Origin: Comamonadaceae bacterium OH2545_COT-014
GTDB taxonomy: Bacteria > Pseudomonadota > Gammaproteobacteria > Burkholderiales > Burkholderiaceae_C
Direction of reading: 5' to 3'
DNA: 64,000 nucleotides
Assembly: GCA_003859965.1 (NCBI GenBank)
Contig: RQYR01000001.1
Location: 141,132-205,131, forward strand
Positions 1 to 8,498 of this stretch are shown piece by piece (the stretch's first letter is position 1; each line of letters begins with the position of its first letter). The notes under the pieces were generated by a model. That model ran no database searches. It saw only the letters and a list, made by a program, of their open reading frames with translations, and was not told the DNA's origin. Both the position numbers and the translations under genes were made by a program.

Positions 1-2
1 TC

Positions 3-2270
3 AAGGAACGCTACCAGGCGGATGCAGGGGCAACGCAGCAGCTTGATGCCGCCCTGGATGGGCTGGCCCATGAGCGCCACCAGACCAGGCTTCAGGGCCA
101 GGCCAACGCTATCGTCGACAAGGCGCGCAACGCAGGCGATGCCCAGCAGCAAATGGCATCGCTGAACGAGAGCCTGCAAGCGGCCACGCCCGAGGTGCGC
201 GAGGCCGTCACACGCAGCCAAGGCTACAGGGATTTGTTGCAAGGCGCGGCGGACTGGGCGACGGAGCCGCTGGCGGGCGGTGATGCCCGCGAAGCTGAAA
301 GCAACCACGGCATGCCGCAGGCAGCGAGCACCATCGCGGCCGAGCGCCTGGAGCAGCTCACCCAGGGCCTGCCGCCCGAACTGGCCGCCGATCTGACGGA
401 CAAGGCCATGCCCACGATTGAGGCTTTCAACAGCAGCTTCAAAACTCATTACCCCACGCTGCACTCACCTTTCCAAGGCCCGGGCTTTCAAAGCCTGATG
501 ACGGTGCTTGACCGTGGCATGGGCACTCCTCAAGGCCAAGCCAATCTGCAAAAACTGGCCGGGCATGACGTGTGGGATCTTGTTGCCATGCATGAGCATG
601 TTGCGCAGGGTGGCCGGCCGGCCTATGCCCTGGCGTGGGCAGATGCGCATGGCGTCGACCGCAGTGCCGTGGAACGGGACATGCATGACGCCATCCAAAC
701 GCACATGGGCAGGGTTGACGGTGTGGCCAAGGAATATGCCGCGCATACCAGCGAGTTGGCCTGGTTGATTGCCAACCACGGCAATGCCATGACGCCGGAG
801 CAGCTCGAGAAAGCCATTGAGGACTACACCCAGGCAAAAGGCGAGGACTGGAAAAACGAAGCTGACCGGCTGAAGGCTGAACTGGTTAAAAGTGGCAGCG
901 CCTTGGCCAAACAGTTTTCCGACTTGAATCCCGATGCCGACGGGGCGGAGTTGGCCAAACAAATGCTGGACAACCCCACGACGCAAATGGCCTTCGAGGC
1001 AGCCTTGCAGGAGAACCCAGAGTTGCTGGAAGGCCCGCAGGGCAAGAAGCTGGCCGACTTCTTCTCCAGCCCGGCTGTGCAGGCCAAGCTGGCCAATCAG
1101 GGACGAAAGCTCCTGAACGTGATGGCCACGGCGCAGCTCAAACACACCGTTTTGGACAAGATCGGTGACCTGGATCCGAACAACCCCGCCAGTGTGGCCA
1201 ACGCCAAGCAGGCATTGGCCAATTTGAAAGATTCGAGTTTTGCCAAGCTGCTTGGCCTTTCGTCCAAGGAAATGGACGAAGTGGTGGAGGCGCTGGAAAA
1301 CACCATTCCAAAGGCGGGCGAATCCGCGGATGAAATTGCCGCCCGGGTAAGCCTGCTGGACGAGAAACTCGGCGGCATGAAGGGTCTGGACGGCTCGACC
1401 GTGGCGGGCCAGCTGTTCCGTGTTGCAGGCCTGGGCCTTTCTGGCGTGGGCTTTGTGGCATCCGTGGGCAAAACGATCAACGATCCTTCGATCCAGAACG
1501 GTCTTCAGACCATCATCAGCGCTGCAGGCTTGGGCAATCAAGGCAGCGAGTTGCTGGTGGCCCTGGGCAAGGTGGATGAAAACTCCACTTTGGGCAAGCT
1601 GGGCAGCAAGGCAGCTGGCAAATTGCTGGGCGTTCTGGGCGCTAGCATGGAAGTCTGGAACATGGGGAAATCGTTTGCCAATGGCGACATCCCCTCCGGC
1701 ATCCTCTATGGCACGGGCGCTGCCGGTGGTTTGCTGGCCACTTTTGGCGCAGGCAGTCTGGCCGGCCCGATTGGCATAGGTCTGGTTCTAGTGTCGGCCA
1801 TTGGCTTGGGAGTCTGGGAATCCATCAAGGAAGCCAACAAGCACGAGCCTGATCAAGATGGTGGCGTTTCGACGCGCTTTCTGAAGCACGCCGGCATCAC
1901 CGAAGATGCTGCCCGCGCACTCAATGACCAGAGCGGAGAAGGCTACAACATCATGCCGCTGCTCAACCGCTACGCGGAAATCAAGGGTCTCAATCTGGAC
2001 AATCCGCAGCAGCAGGCGAAGTTCATTGAGTGGATCAACGCCATGACGCCGGAGCAACTCGCCATATTGCGCAACAACTTGCATCGCACGGCGGACAAGA
2101 TCGAAGGCGATTGGTCTCAATTCAATGCCACAGCGGACACAGACCGCTTTGCCGTGCCCGACATTTCGAACAGGCCACATTTCACCCGGTCTGGCGGCAG
2201 GGCGGCTGATTCCGTGGCCCAACTGGAAGCGCAGCTGCAAGTGTTGGGGATTCCACTGCTGGCGCCCTGA
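3..2270 (+). CDS. Large helical effector-like protein, 5' end outside the window
   Basis: The reading frame is open from the first bases of the window, so the gene starts upstream and at least 755 codons are present; the first internal ATG at 153 is not a likely start. The sequence is Ala/Gln/Glu-rich and helical. Around nt 1425-1480 and 1690-1830 it has Gly/Ala-rich hydrophobic stretches of glycine-zipper type (for example GAGSLAGPIGIGLVLVSAIG), followed by a soluble C-terminal ~140 residues. Such an arrangement is seen in secreted pore-forming or translocated effectors, but I recognise no named domain. The genes directly downstream are small zinc-ribbon membrane proteins, several of them paralogous, which would suit immunity or accessory roles. 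That link is inference. No signal peptide can be judged because the N-terminus is missing. Confidence 0.6.
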   Translation, partial: KERYQADAGATQQLDAALDGLAHERHQTRLQGQANAIVDKARNAGDAQQQMASLNESLQAATPEVREAVTRSQGYRDLLQGAADWATEPLAGGDAREAESNHGMPQAASTIAAERLEQLTQGLPPELAADLTDKAMPTIEAFNSSFKTHYPTLHSPFQGPGFQSLMTVLDRGMGTPQGQANLQKLAGHDVWDLVAMHEHVAQGGRPAYALAWADAHGVDRSAVERDMHDAIQTHMGRVDGVAKEYAAHTSELAWLIANHGNAMTPEQLEKAIEDYTQAKGEDWKNEADRLKAELVKSGSALAKQFSDLNPDADGAELAKQMLDNPTTQMAFEAALQENPELLEGPQGKKLADFFSSPAVQAKLANQGRKLLNVMATAQLKHTVLDKIGDLDPNNPASVANAKQALANLKDSSFAKLLGLSSKEMDEVVEALENTIPKAGESADEIAARVSLLDEKLGGMKGLDGSTVAGQLFRVAGLGLSGVGFVASVGKTINDPSIQNGLQTIISAAGLGNQGSELLVALGKVDENSTLGKLGSKAAGKLLGVLGASMEVWNMGKSFANGDIPSGILYGTGAAGGLLATFGAGSLAGPIGIGLVLVSAIGLGVWESIKEANKHEPDQDGGVSTRFLKHAGITEDAARALNDQSGEGYNIMPLLNRYAEIKGLNLDNPQQQAKFIEWINAMTPEQLAILRNNLHRTADKIEGDWSQFNATADTDRFAVPDISNRPHFTRSGGRAADSVAQLEAQLQVLGIPLLAP

Positions 2271-2332
2271 ACGAGGCGGCGAAAATGGGAGCCATGGCGA
2301 CATTTTGGTTCTCATGCTGAAAGGCTCACATC

Positions 2333-2725
2333 ATGAGCGGAGCAGAAGCACAGCCCTCGCGCGCCGACCCGCTGCGCTTGGCCTGCCCCCACTGCGGCCT
2401 GCAGGCCATGTCGGTCTGGCGCAAATGGGGGCTGACCTGTTTCGGCTGGGAAAAGCCCGTGGCCTGCCACGCTTGCGGGCAATCGGTGGAGGTGAACAGC
2501 TTTCCCGTCATGGCCTGGACGGCGCCTTTCATCCTCTTTTGCGTGCTGGCCGCGGCGCTGATGGCGTTGGGCTGGCGGCAGCATGGCTTGGTGCTGGTGT
2601 TGGCAGGTGTGCTGCTACTTACCGGCATTGGCGGGCTGCTGTTTGGGATTCCCTTGGACAAGCGTGGTCGCACCGATCCGCAAGCCGTGCAGCGCGCACG
2701 TGCTTGCCGCGAGTCGGGGTCATGA
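2333..2725 (+). CDS. Small zinc-ribbon membrane protein (paralog 1)
   Basis: A 130-residue protein of unknown function. Two CxxC knuckles, CPHC at about residue 19 and CHAC at about residue 47, form a likely zinc ribbon. They are followed by two hydrophobic segments (about residues 62-80 and 84-106) that look like transmembrane helices, and a short charged tail. It begins 62 bases after the effector-like gene. The layout (N-terminal zinc ribbon, then two membrane segments) is repeated in the genes at 2792, 3213 and 4039, so these are members of one local family. Confidence 0.6.
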   Translation: MSGAEAQPSRADPLRLACPHCGLQAMSVWRKWGLTCFGWEKPVACHACGQSVEVNSFPVMAWTAPFILFCVLAAALMALGWRQHGLVLVLAGVLLLTGIGGLLFGIPLDKRGRTDPQAVQRARACRESGS

Positions 2726-2791
2726 GACAAAGAGGGACCAGCCGATGCTCGTCCTGAGCTCACGCGAACCAAGGCGGCACGGATACCACCC

Positions 2792-3166
2792 GTGAAAGAC
2801 GAACTGTCAACAAGCGGCATGCGGTTGACCTGCCCCCACTGCAGCCTGCCCGCCATCGGCACGCTGGCCAAGCTGGGCCTGGGCTGGGCGCGCCAAGTGC
2901 CGTGTCGCGCCTGTGGGCTGCGCATCACGGTGGCGCCCCTGCCTGCGGTGGCGACCATGCTGCCGTGTGCGCTGGTGGTGCTGGCGGTCAGTCTGCGTTG
3001 GTTGCGCGACCCGGCGACGATGGTGTTGGCGGGCGTGCTGTCCTTCGTCTGCATGTGCGTGCTGTACCTTTGGGCAGTGCCCTTGGTCAAAGCGCAGCTG
3101 ACCGATGCGAGCGCCGTGGCGCGGGCGCGAGGAAATCTAGGGCAAGGGGCCAACCCGCCAGATTAG
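2792..3166 (+). CDS. Small zinc-ribbon membrane protein (paralog 2)
   Basis: A 124-residue protein read from a GTG at 2792; an ATG at 2819 just before the first knuckle is an alternative start. It has CPHC and CRAC knuckles, then two hydrophobic segments (about residues 52-70 and 76-97). From the second knuckle to the end it is almost identical to the protein at 4039-4425, in both protein and DNA, which points to a recent duplication or gene conversion. Function is unknown. Confidence 0.6.
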   Translation: MKDELSTSGMRLTCPHCSLPAIGTLAKLGLGWARQVPCRACGLRITVAPLPAVATMLPCALVVLAVSLRWLRDPATMVLAGVLSFVCMCVLYLWAVPLVKAQLTDASAVARARGNLGQGANPPD

Positions 3167-3212
3167 GGGGAAATCTGCATTGCTTCTTTTCGGGGTGCTC
3201 AAACAAACGAAG

Positions 3213-3797
3213 ATGATGATCAAGCACCTGCTTTCTGTTTCTCACCTGTTGCTCATCCTGCTCGCTTGCGCTGCTGTGCTGGGCTTGGCTTTTCTGTGGG
3301 TGCCGGCCTGGCGCGATTGGCTGGGCGCCTTGCTGCTGGTCACGTTGTTGCTGGCCCCGGCTGTGTGGGCCGTGCAGGGCTTGGTGCGCACGCAGTGGCG
3401 TGCAGCCAGATCGCAGGACCAAACGGCGGCATGGGTGCGCTTCATGGAGCTGCACTGTCCCCGGTGTGGGCGGCAGGCCATGCCGCTGCTGCGAAAGTGG
3501 GATTTGGGCTGGTCAGAGCAGGGCACTTGCCAACACTGTGGTCAGCGTGTGCAAAACGACGGGCTGCCACCATTCATGCTGGCGGGGCCGCCCGTGTTGG
3601 GTGTATTAGTGGCAGCCCTGCTCGCCGGTGCCGTGCGCGAACTGAATGCGCAGACGTGCGTCACGGTCTTGGGCCTGTTGGGTGTATTGTGCTCGCTGGT
3701 GCTGGCGGTTTGGCGGCCCTTTCTGCGGCTGGAGGAGCCACCGGTCGCCGCATCGCATGGCGCCGACGATGCGCCTCCGGGTGACGCTGGGCCCTGA
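3213..3797 (+). CDS. Zinc-ribbon membrane protein (paralog 3, longer form)
   Basis: A 194-residue protein if the ATG at 3213 is used; a TTG at 3180 is also in frame. Two N-terminal hydrophobic helices come first, then a CPRC...CQHC zinc ribbon, then two more hydrophobic segments and a short acidic tail. It resembles paralogs 1 and 2 with an added N-terminal membrane hairpin. Function is unknown. Its place in the same run of genes suggests a shared job, perhaps immunity to or assembly of the upstream effector-like protein, which is inference only. Confidence 0.55.
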   Translation: MMIKHLLSVSHLLLILLACAAVLGLAFLWVPAWRDWLGALLLVTLLLAPAVWAVQGLVRTQWRAARSQDQTAAWVRFMELHCPRCGRQAMPLLRKWDLGWSEQGTCQHCGQRVQNDGLPPFMLAGPPVLGVLVAALLAGAVRELNAQTCVTVLGLLGVLCSLVLAVWRPFLRLEEPPVAASHGADDAPPGDAGP

Positions 3798-3812
3798 TGA
3801 ACCATTCACAGC

Positions 3813-4034
3813 ATGCCTTCCCGTGAAAACCTGTGGTGGCCTTTCTTGCTTGCAGCGACCGTTACCGGCAAGCCAGTGGCGACTTATCTGGCGGGCTGGT
3901 TCGGCACTGCCTGGACGCCGATTCTCTTCCTGACTGGCTTTCCCGTGATCCATGCGACGCTTGTCATCGCCCGGGCTGAATGGGACAGACGCCGCGACGG
4001 TGCAAGTGCCTGCGGCAAGCCACCGCCGGTCTGA
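3813..4034 (+). CDS. Small membrane protein, unknown
   Basis: A 73-residue reading frame starting 15 bases after the previous gene. It has two hydrophobic segments (about residues 8-25 and 33-52) and a basic, cytoplasmic-looking tail. There is no zinc ribbon, so it is not a simple copy of its neighbours. The stop at 4034 lies just before the start of paralog 4 at 4039. It is supported by position, tight packing and hydrophobicity only. Confidence 0.4.
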   Translation: MPSRENLWWPFLLAATVTGKPVATYLAGWFGTAWTPILFLTGFPVIHATLVIARAEWDRRRDGASACGKPPPV

Positions 4035-4038
4035 AAAG

Positions 4039-4425
4039 ATGGCTCGGATGCCGGCATTGAAAGAGCAACCGTCTGGCAATGGCGCATGGCTGACCTGCCC
4101 CCACTGCGGCCTGGCAGCTGTCAGTGCGCTAGCCAAGCTCGGCCTGGGCTGGGCGCGCCAGGTGCCGTGTCGCGCCTGTGGGCTGCGCATCACGGTCGCG
4201 CCCCTGCCTGCGGTGGTGGCCATGCTGCCGTGTGCGCTGGTGGTGCTGGCGGTCAGTCTGCGCTGGCTGCGTGATCCGGCGACGATGGTGCTGGCGGGCG
4301 TGCTGTCTTTCGTCTGCATGTGCGCGCTGTACCTGTGGGCGGTGCCGCTTGTGCGAGCGCAGCTGACCGATGCAAGCGCCGTGGCGCGGGCGCGGGAAGG
4401 TGAGCCGCAAGAGGCGGATGCGTGA
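4039..4425 (+). CDS. Small zinc-ribbon membrane protein (paralog 4)
   Basis: A 128-residue protein. I chose the ATG at 4039 because the upstream in-frame start at 3952 would overlap the preceding gene for most of its length. It has CPHC and CRAC knuckles followed by two membrane segments. From about nt 4130 to 4400 it is nearly the same as nt 2870-3140, with only scattered differences, so it is the twin of paralog 2. Function is unknown. Confidence 0.6.
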   Translation: MARMPALKEQPSGNGAWLTCPHCGLAAVSALAKLGLGWARQVPCRACGLRITVAPLPAVVAMLPCALVVLAVSLRWLRDPATMVLAGVLSFVCMCALYLWAVPLVRAQLTDASAVARAREGEPQEADA

Positions 4426-4532
4426 GCCGCGCGCCTGGGCCATGCGATGACCTTTTTTCTTGCCGCCGCCATTGCTGGCACGCTGGCGGCGCTGTACCTT
4501 CCGGGCTGGTATCGCAGCGCATGAAAGATGAC

Positions 4533-4604
4533 GCCGCCTGCGGCGGGCATGAGCAATGAAAAAGGCAAGGCGGGGCACTGCTTTTTCATCCCGCCGCAGG
4601 CGGG
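4533..4604. repeat. Inverted repeat behind the zinc-ribbon gene cluster
   Basis: Positions 4533-4547 (GCCGCCTGCGGCGGG) and 4590-4604 (CCCGCCGCAGGCGGG) are inverted copies, and each arm is itself nearly self-complementary. The hairpins lie between the zinc-ribbon cluster and trpB2 and may end transcription or protect the 3' end. There is no T-run, so it is not a classical intrinsic terminator. Confidence 0.45.
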
Positions 4605-4715
4605 TCATGCGAAGGCGCCAGCCAAGCGTCATGGCGTGCCCGCGGGCGCGCAATCATCCGGCAAGAGGGGCCGTACCATCGCGCTTTCTCACACACCAAC
4701 GGAGAAGCAACCACC

Positions 4716-6083
4716 ATGCCCGCCACCCCCACCAAATACCTGCTCGACGAAAGCCGCCTGCCGCGCGCCTGGTACAACATTCAGGCCGACTTGCCGCAGC
4801 CGCTGCCGCCCGTGCTGCACCCGGGCACCATGCAGCCCATCACGGCCGATGACCTGGCGCCGCTGTTTCCGATGAGCATCATCGAGCAGGAGGTGACGAC
4901 CGCGCGCGAGGTGGAAATCCCCGAACCCGTGCGCGAGGTCTTCCGCCTGTGGCGGCCCGCGCCCCTGTTTCGCGCGCACCGGCTGGAAAAGGCGCTGGGC
5001 ACGCCCGCGCGCATCTTCTACAAGTACGAGGGCGTCAGCCCCGCCGGCAGCCACAAGCCCAACTCGGCCATCCCGCAGGCGTGGTTCAACGCGCAGGCGG
5101 GCGTCAAGCGTCTGACCACCGAGACCGGCGCGGGCCAGTGGGGCACCTCGCTGGCGCTGGCCGGGCAAACCTTCGGGCTGGACGTGACCATCTTCCAGGT
5201 GCGCGTCAGCTATGACCAGAAGCCCTACCGCCGCGCCGTGATGGAAACCTACGGCGCGCGCTGCGTGGCCTCGCCCAGCGCGGAAACCGAATACGGCCGC
5301 CGCGTGCTGGCCGAGCGGCCCGATCACCCCGGCAGCCTGGGCATCGCCATCAGCGAGGCGGTGGAAATGGCCGCCCGGCGCGACGACACCAAGTACGCCC
5401 TGGGCAGCGTGCTCAACCACGTGCTGCTGCACCAGACCATCATCGGCCTGGAAGCGATGGAGCAGATGCAGATGGCCGACGCCTGGCCCGACGTGGTGGT
5501 GGGCTGCACCGGCGGCGGCAGCAACTTTGCGGGCCTGGCCTTCCCCTTCATCGGCCACGGCCTGCGCGGCGGCTCCCGGCCGCGCGTGCTGGCGGTGGAG
5601 CCAGCCGCCTGCCCCAGCCTCACGCGCGGCAAATATGCCTACGACTTTGGCGACACCGCCCACCTCACGCCGCTGACCAAGATGCACACGCTGGGCAGCA
5701 CCTTCACCCCGCCCGGCTTTCACGCGGGCGGCCTGCGCTACCACGGCATGGCGCCGCTGGTCAGCCACGTGAAGGAGCTGGGCCTGCTGGACGCCGTGGC
5801 CTACACCCAGGGCGAGTGCTTCGCCGCCGGCGTGCAGTTCGCCCGCGCCGAAGGCATCGTGCCTGCGCCCGAGGCCAACCATGCCGTCAAGGGCGCCATC
5901 GAAGAGGCGCTGCGCTGCAAGCGCGAGGGCCGGGCCGAAACCATCCTGTTCTGCCTGAGCGGCCACGGCCACTTCGACATGGCGGCCTACCAAGCCTACT
6001 TCGCCGGCCAGCTCAAGGACGAAAAGTACGACGAGGGCGAGCTGGCCCAGGCGCTCTCCGGCCTGCCTGCCGTGACGGGCTGA
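4716..6083 (+). CDS. trpB2: TrpB2-type tryptophan synthase beta-like enzyme
   Basis: A 455-residue pyridoxal-phosphate enzyme of the TrpB2 (TrpB-like) group, which joins indole or a related nucleophile to serine. The PLP lysine is K114 in the motif GSHKPNSA, and the phosphate-binding glycine loop is GGGSN at residues 266-270. The length and the N-terminal extension fit TrpB2 rather than the shorter TrpB1. A purine-rich ribosome site (CGGAGAAG) stands about 9 bases before the ATG. No trpA or other trp gene is adjacent, so the enzyme probably salvages free indole or makes a related amino acid. The exact substrate is not shown by the sequence. Confidence 0.9.
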   Translation: MPATPTKYLLDESRLPRAWYNIQADLPQPLPPVLHPGTMQPITADDLAPLFPMSIIEQEVTTAREVEIPEPVREVFRLWRPAPLFRAHRLEKALGTPARIFYKYEGVSPAGSHKPNSAIPQAWFNAQAGVKRLTTETGAGQWGTSLALAGQTFGLDVTIFQVRVSYDQKPYRRAVMETYGARCVASPSAETEYGRRVLAERPDHPGSLGIAISEAVEMAARRDDTKYALGSVLNHVLLHQTIIGLEAMEQMQMADAWPDVVVGCTGGGSNFAGLAFPFIGHGLRGGSRPRVLAVEPAACPSLTRGKYAYDFGDTAHLTPLTKMHTLGSTFTPPGFHAGGLRYHGMAPLVSHVKELGLLDAVAYTQGECFAAGVQFARAEGIVPAPEANHAVKGAIEEALRCKREGRAETILFCLSGHGHFDMAAYQAYFAGQLKDEKYDEGELAQALSGLPAVTG

Positions 6084-6227
6084 GAACCTCTGTTCAAACG
6101 CCCTGCGCGGCGGGCCATCAAGCGGATGGGGGCGGTCTGCGGCGTTGCAGAACTTGTCAATAGCCAAGCCTTGCACCCATCTCCAAACGCTGACTGCCCA
6201 CTCGCGCCGAGGTCTTGAACAGGTTCT
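6083..6227. repeat. MITE-like repeat, copy 1
   Basis: About 145 bases starting at the trpB2 stop codon, beginning GAACCTCTGTTCAAA and ending TTGAACAGGTTCT. The two ends are imperfect inverted repeats of about 45 bases, and the interior matches copies at 12587, 32791 and 54789. There is no open frame of note. No clear target duplication is visible. Confidence 0.75.
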
Positions 6228-6375
6228 AAGCGAGCGCGCCGCTACCTGCCACGGCAGGCAGCGGCCCATGGCCCATGCCTCATGCATGCCGTGCGCCGCC
6301 GCGCACGCTGGCCGGTGAACACCCCGCCAAGCCATCCAACGCCATCCACCAGGCGCCAGATGTTACAATTTTGAT

Positions 6376-6415
6376 AGCTGCCAGGGCTTATCCCTTCTGC
6401 CCTGAAAGCTTTTTT
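6376..6415 (+). terminator. Terminator-like hairpin repeat upstream of bluB
   Basis: Arms 6376-6387 (AGCTGCCAGGGC) and 6399-6410 (GCCCTGAAAGCT) pair with two mismatches and run into six T residues. It belongs to the short interspersed hairpin family also seen at 21869, 25630, 27238, 33010, 43812 and 52026. It lies 37 bases before bluB, so it could act as a terminator for incoming transcripts or an attenuator. No cobalamin riboswitch motif was seen near it. Confidence 0.5.
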
Positions 6416-6451
6416 CATCATCAGCCCCCTGTCCGAGCCAGCGCACCGGCC

Positions 6452-7174
6452 ATGCCCGCCGCCCCTGCCCCCGTTGCCACCCCCGTGCCCGCCCAGCCCT
6501 TCAGCGACGCGGAGCGCGCCACCGTCTACCGCGCCATTGCCGAGCGGCGCGACATGCGCCACTTCAGCGGCGGCGTGGTGGACGAGGCCGTGCTCGCCCG
6601 CCTGCTGCACGCCGCGCACCTGGCCCCCAGCGTGGGCTTCATGCAGCCGTGGCGCTTCATCCGCATCCGCAGTGCCGAACGGCGCCGGGCCATCCACGCG
6701 CTGGTCGAGCAAGAGCGCGTGCACACCGCGCGCGCCCTGGGCGAGCGCGAGGACACATTCATGCGGCTCAAGGTCGAAGGCGTGCTCGACTGCGCCGAGC
6801 TGCTGGCCGTGGTGCTGCCGCCCGGGCGCGAAGCCCACGTGTTCGGCCGCCGCACCCTGCCCGAGATGGACGTGGCCTCCGCCGCCTGCGCCATCCAGAA
6901 CCTGTGGCTGGCCGCCCGCGCCGAAGGGCTGGGCATGGGCTGGGTCTCGCTGTTCGACCCCGACGCCCTGGCCGCCCTGCTGGCCCTGCCCGAAGGCAGC
7001 CGCCCCGTGGCCCTGCTGTGCCTGGGGCCGGTGCCCGGCTTCTACGCCCAGCCCATGCTGGCCGAGCTGGGCTGGGCGCAGCGTCAGCCGCTGCATGCGC
7101 TGTGCATGGACGAGGGCTGGCAGCCCACGCCCGCTTCCGTGGGCGATCCATCCGCCCCGCCCGCCCATGAGTAA
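6452..7174 (+). CDS. bluB: 5,6-dimethylbenzimidazole synthase BluB
   Basis: A 240-residue nitroreductase-fold protein of the BluB family, which breaks down reduced FMN with oxygen to make the lower ligand of vitamin B12. The BluB signatures are visible: RRDMRHF near residue 35, HAAHLAPSVGFMQPWRFI, and a C-terminal GMGWVSLFDP stretch. I chose the ATG at 6452 because the frame upstream of it is not conserved-looking. The stop overlaps the start of cbiB, so the two are translationally coupled in a B12 operon. Confidence 0.9.
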   Translation: MPAAPAPVATPVPAQPFSDAERATVYRAIAERRDMRHFSGGVVDEAVLARLLHAAHLAPSVGFMQPWRFIRIRSAERRRAIHALVEQERVHTARALGEREDTFMRLKVEGVLDCAELLAVVLPPGREAHVFGRRTLPEMDVASAACAIQNLWLAARAEGLGMGWVSLFDPDALAALLALPEGSRPVALLCLGPVPGFYAQPMLAELGWAQRQPLHALCMDEGWQPTPASVGDPSAPPAHE

Positions 7175-8318
7175 CCCGGCCCCCGTGGGCGAAGCCGCCG
7201 CCGGTTTCTGGGCCGCCGCGCTGGCGCCCGCCAACCCGTCGTGGGCCTGGCCGCTGTGGTGGCCCGCGCCAGCCACTCCTGCCACGGCCCCGCTGGCTGA
7301 CGCGGGCCTGACAGCCTGGCTCTGGCTGCTGGCCTGCGCCCCGGCGCTGGCTCTGTGCATCGACCGCCTGCTGGGCGAGCCGCCCATGCGCTGGCACCCC
7401 GTGGTGTGGATGGGCCGCTTTCTGGCCCGCACCGGCGCGCGGGCGGCGCCACTGGCGTCACCGGCGGCGCTGGCGGCGCGGGCCGCCCCGCCCGGCGGCG
7501 CGGCCCCGGCTGACTGGCCCGCCTTCTGGCGCGGCGCGCTGGCCTGGCTGGCCGGCGCGGTCTGGTTTACCGGCGCGGCCTGGCTGCTGCAAGCCTGGCT
7601 GCTCAGCCAGCCCGCCTGGCTGGCCGCGCTGGCGCTGGGTCTGTTTCTCAAGCCTATGCTGGCCTGGGCCATGCTGCACGACGAAGTGCTGGCGGTAGAA
7701 GGCGCGCTCACGCAATCGCTGGCCGCGGGCCGCCAGCAACTGGCCCGGCTGGTCAGCCGCGACGTCACCCGGCTCGACGCCACACAAGTGCGCGAAAGCG
7801 CCATCGAAAGCCTGGCCGAGAACCTGAACGACTCCGTCATCGCCCCGCTGTTCTGGTTCACCCTGCTGGGCCTGCCCGGCGCCGTGCTCTACCGCTATGC
7901 CAACACGGCCGACGCCATGTGGGGCTACCACGGCGTACGCCCCCTGGGCGGCGCGCCGCGCCAGTGGGCATGGGCCGGCAAATGGGCTGCCCGCGCGGAC
8001 GACGTGCTCTCGTGGCTGCCCGCGCGCCTGACCGCCCTGCTGCTGGCCCTGGCCGCAGGCGGCCGCCTGCCCTGGCGCCGCCTGCCGCGCGAGGCCGCGC
8101 AAACCCCCTCGCCCAACAGCGGCTGGCCCATGGCCGCCATGGCGCTGGCCCTGGGCGTGCACTTGCGCAAGCCCGGCGCGTACACACTCAACCCCCAGGG
8201 CTGCGCCCCCGGCCCGGCCGATACGCTGCGTGCCTGCGCCATTGGCTCGCGCTGCGCCCTGGCCGCCACGCTGCTGGCCTGCGCGGCTTTGATGGTGCTG
8301 ATGGCGCTGCGGGCCTGA
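7167..8318 (+). CDS. cbiB: Adenosylcobinamide-phosphate synthase CbiB/CobD
   Basis: An integral membrane enzyme that attaches the aminopropanol arm to adenosylcobyric acid in B12 synthesis. The 383-residue product carries the family landmarks DRLLGEPPMRWHPVVWMG, a conserved SRDVTRLD segment, ESAIESLAENLNDSVIAPLFW, and the C-terminal P-GAY motif (KPGAYTLN). It is longer than many CbiB proteins because of a 50-residue N-terminal extension and an Ala/Pro-rich loop near residue 100. The ATG at 7167 overlaps the end of bluB by 8 bases. Confidence 0.9.
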   Translation: MSNPAPVGEAAAGFWAAALAPANPSWAWPLWWPAPATPATAPLADAGLTAWLWLLACAPALALCIDRLLGEPPMRWHPVVWMGRFLARTGARAAPLASPAALAARAAPPGGAAPADWPAFWRGALAWLAGAVWFTGAAWLLQAWLLSQPAWLAALALGLFLKPMLAWAMLHDEVLAVEGALTQSLAAGRQQLARLVSRDVTRLDATQVRESAIESLAENLNDSVIAPLFWFTLLGLPGAVLYRYANTADAMWGYHGVRPLGGAPRQWAWAGKWAARADDVLSWLPARLTALLLALAAGGRLPWRRLPREAAQTPSPNSGWPMAAMALALGVHLRKPGAYTLNPQGCAPGPADTLRACAIGSRCALAATLLACAALMVLMALRA

Positions 8319-8364
8319 AACACGCAACGCCACACACCAAGCCCCACCCGTCAAAAACCATAGC

Positions 8365-8402
8365 AAACCGCCTTGTGGCCGCCTGCCGCAAGGCGGTTTT
8401 TT
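8365..8402 (+). terminator. Intrinsic terminator after cbiB
   Basis: Arms 8365-8375 (AAACCGCCTTG) and 8389-8399 (CAAGGCGGTTT) pair perfectly around a 13-base loop and are followed by a run of T residues to 8402. It ends the bluB-cbiB transcript 46 bases after the stop. Confidence 0.85.
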
Positions 8403-8498
8403 CTGCATGGCATGATGCGCGGGCCGGGCATGGGGCCCGGCCATGGCGCCCGTGGGGCGCTGGCGTTCGCCGCCCGCCCGGCACCCTGGATTTTCATC

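Noticed and set aside
4447..4524. A 25-residue hydrophobic frame (MTFFLAAAIAGTLAALYLPG...)
   Set aside because: Too short, no ribosome site and no relative to compare. It could be a scrap of the neighbouring small membrane gene.
6228..6451. Cobalamin riboswitch upstream of bluB
   Set aside because: None of the conserved core motifs (such as GCCACTGG) is present.
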